The position numbers and the translations under genes were made by a program. From Micromonospora yangpuensis (GTDB lineage Bacteria > Actinomycetota > Actinomycetes > Mycobacteriales > Micromonosporaceae), in the NCBI RefSeq assembly GCF_900091615.1, contig NZ_FMIA01000002.1, forward strand, positions 3,658,001-3,722,000: a stretch of 64,000 bases of DNA. The letters run 5' to 3'. This document shows, one piece after another, positions 62,804-64,000 of this stretch. The stretch's first letter is position 1. Every line of letters starts with the position of its first letter. The notes under the pieces are model-generated. The model saw nothing but the letters and a program-made list of their open reading frames with translations. It had not been told where the DNA came from and ran no database searches.

Positions 62804-64000
62804 CCGTCGCGCCCAACTGGTGACCCGGGTGCGCGGCATGCTCTCCGACGCGCTGGGCGCCACCCGGGCCCGGCTGGCCGCCGCCGACGCCGAGCTGACC
62901 GCCGGCCAGCAACGGCTGACCAAGGTACGCCGGGCCGCCGACGCCGTACCCGAACGGGTAGGTGCCGAGCGGGACCGGCGACTGGCCCAACTCGACACCG
63001 GGCAGCAGGCCCGGATCGCCGACCTGGCCGAGCGGGCCGCCGAGGCCGCCCGGCGGGAGGCCCCCGGCGCGGCCTCGGCGGACTGGTCGGGGTGGCAGCC
63101 GACACCGAGCGGGCCGGCCGAGCCCCCGGGTGCGGTACGCGTCGGCACGCTGCGGATCCCCGGCACGGTGCCGGTGCCCGCGCTGGTGCCGCTGCTGGAC
63201 GCCGGACACGTGCACCTCTCCGGCGCCGACCTGGCCGGTGACGAGGCGGTGGTGCCGGCGCTGCTGCTACGCAGCCTCGGCCGCACCGACCCCGGGGCGG
63301 TCCGGCTGATCGGGTACGACCCCGAGCACCTCGGCGGCGGGCTGGCCGGGTTCGCCCCGCTGACCGCCGCCGGGCTGCTGACCTTCGTCGGGCCCGGTGG
63401 GCTCGGGCGGCTCCTGGACGACCTGGTCGAACAGATCCGCCGGATCAACGAGACGGTGCTGGCCGGCGAGTACGGATCGCTGCGGGAGCTGGCCGCGGCG
63501 ACCGGCCGACGGCCGGAGCCGTGGCGGGTGGCGGTGCTGCTCGGCGGGGACGAGCTGAACCGCCACGAACGCGGCCAACTCGACCGGGTGGTGCGCACCG
63601 GCACGGCCTGCGGGGTGCATCTGGTGGTGCGCGGGGTGCCGCTGCCGGAGCACCCGACGGTGACCCGGATCGTGATCGGGCGCGACGGTGCGCGCATCGG
63701 CGGGCCGCCCGGACTGGCCGCCCGGCTGGACCCACCCCCGCCCGCTCCCCTGGTGACCGAGACCTGCCGGACGCTGGCCGCCACGGTCAACGCCGGCCCG
63801 GCCCCGGCGCCCTTCGCCGAGCTGCTGCCGCCGGTGGAGCAGATGTGGCAGGACGACTCCGCCACCGGGCTGACCGCCCCGATCGGGTCGGCGGCCAACG
63901 GCCGGCAGGTGCAGCTCACCCTCGGCGACTATCCGCCGCACGCGCTCATCGGCGGGCCGTCGGGCACCGGCAAGACCAACCTGATCTTCGCCTGGATCGG
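62796..64000 (+). CDS. FtsK/SpoIIIE-type ATPase, 3' end cut by window
   Basis: 401 residues visible. An N-terminal coiled coil (about 10-90, RQQRLTKVRR-like; ERDRRLAQLDTGQQARIADL) is followed at about 110-280 by a degenerate FtsK-like domain without Walker A (LRSLGRTDPGAVRLIGYDPE, LLTFVGPGGLGRLLDDLVEQ, VAVLLGGDELNRHERGQLDR). The second domain has an intact Walker A, HALIGGPSGTGKTNLIFAWI, at about 386-394, then the window ends. The double-domain plan resembles large FtsK/SpoIIIE proteins and EccC-type secretion ATPases. It could move DNA or protein. Confidence 0.85.
   Translation, partial: MADRRAQLVTRVRGMLSDALGATRARLAAADAELTAGQQRLTKVRRAADAVPERVGAERDRRLAQLDTGQQARIADLAERAAEAARREAPGAASADWSGWQPTPSGPAEPPGAVRVGTLRIPGTVPVPALVPLLDAGHVHLSGADLAGDEAVVPALLLRSLGRTDPGAVRLIGYDPEHLGGGLAGFAPLTAAGLLTFVGPGGLGRLLDDLVEQIRRINETVLAGEYGSLRELAAATGRRPEPWRVAVLLGGDELNRHERGQLDRVVRTGTACGVHLVVRGVPLPEHPTVTRIVIGRDGARIGGPPGLAARLDPPPPAPLVTETCRTLAATVNAGPAPAPFAELLPPVEQMWQDDSATGLTAPIGSAANGRQVQLTLGDYPPHALIGGPSGTGKTNLIFAWI

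Overview
The window is a 64-kb chromosomal segment of a very high-GC actinobacterium. Gene content and order point to the Micromonosporaceae, probably Micromonospora or a close relative; this is inference from gene families, a repeated Micromonospora-like 25-bp motif and codon use, not from a database search. It carries the Pup-proteasome system, mycothiol synthesis (mshC), a Tat translocon and an F420-type LLM oxidoreductase. The order 5'-3' exonuclease, helY, tatC, tatA, pafC, pafB, pafA, prcA, prcB, pup, dop, arc/mpa, trmI, RecB-like nuclease, metH, PAC2, mshC, phosphatase, uppP matches the conserved block around Rv2090-Rv2137c of Mycobacterium tuberculosis as I remember it. I saw no rRNA, tRNA, CRISPR array, complete insertion sequence or prophage.

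Layout. 1-5.2 kb: a secreted NTF2-like protein (5' end cut by the window), a lipoprotein with an 11-residue repeat, a histidine phosphatase, an Lrp/AsnC regulator, an acyl-CoA dehydrogenase and a stand-alone 5'-3' exonuclease. 5.2-16.7 kb: MHYT sensor, HelY helicase, HAD hydrolase, TetR regulator, lipid kinase, tatCA, pafBC and a DUF3866 protein. 17-25 kb: pafA, prcA, prcB, pup, dop and the ATPase arc, with a broken endonuclease VII-like gene squeezed between pup and prcB. 25-31.5 kb: a tRNA m1A58 methyltransferase, a site-2 protease, a RecB-type nuclease and a two-component system. 31.7-39.3 kb: an ABC exporter, a HAD phosphatase (probably with a CTG start), a zinc lipoprotein metallopeptidase, a cation/proton antiporter and a secreted HNH nuclease. 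39.3-40.2 kb is a gene-poor scar with an oxidoreductase fragment, a perfect 42-bp palindrome and a dispersed repeat. 40-52 kb: metH, PAC2 protein, a GntR regulator, mshC with its conserved neighbours, uppP and an LLM oxidoreductase. 52-61 kb: aldo/keto reductase, small actinobacterial proteins, M20 peptidase, hemerythrin protein, LysR regulator and a ClpC-like ATPase. 60.9-64 kb: an NYN nuclease followed by a three-gene unit (86-residue helical protein, 366-residue helical protein, double-domain FtsK/SpoIIIE-type ATPase running off the end). That unit is the best candidate for an undescribed system.

How it works together. PafA attaches Pup (after Dop deamidates its C-terminal Gln) to target proteins; the Arc/Mpa ring, which ends in a docking Gln-Tyr-Leu, feeds them to the PrcAB core; PafBC is the DNA-damage regulator. 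MshC, the LLM oxidoreductase and MetH belong to redox, F420 and one-carbon metabolism. Two features run through the whole window. About nineteen genes have a TANNNT box only 6-7 bases before the start codon, the signature of leaderless transcription, and this settles several start sites. There is also an unusual density of tandem repeats, both between genes (17, 38, about 26, 19 and 9-10 bp units) and inside proteins.
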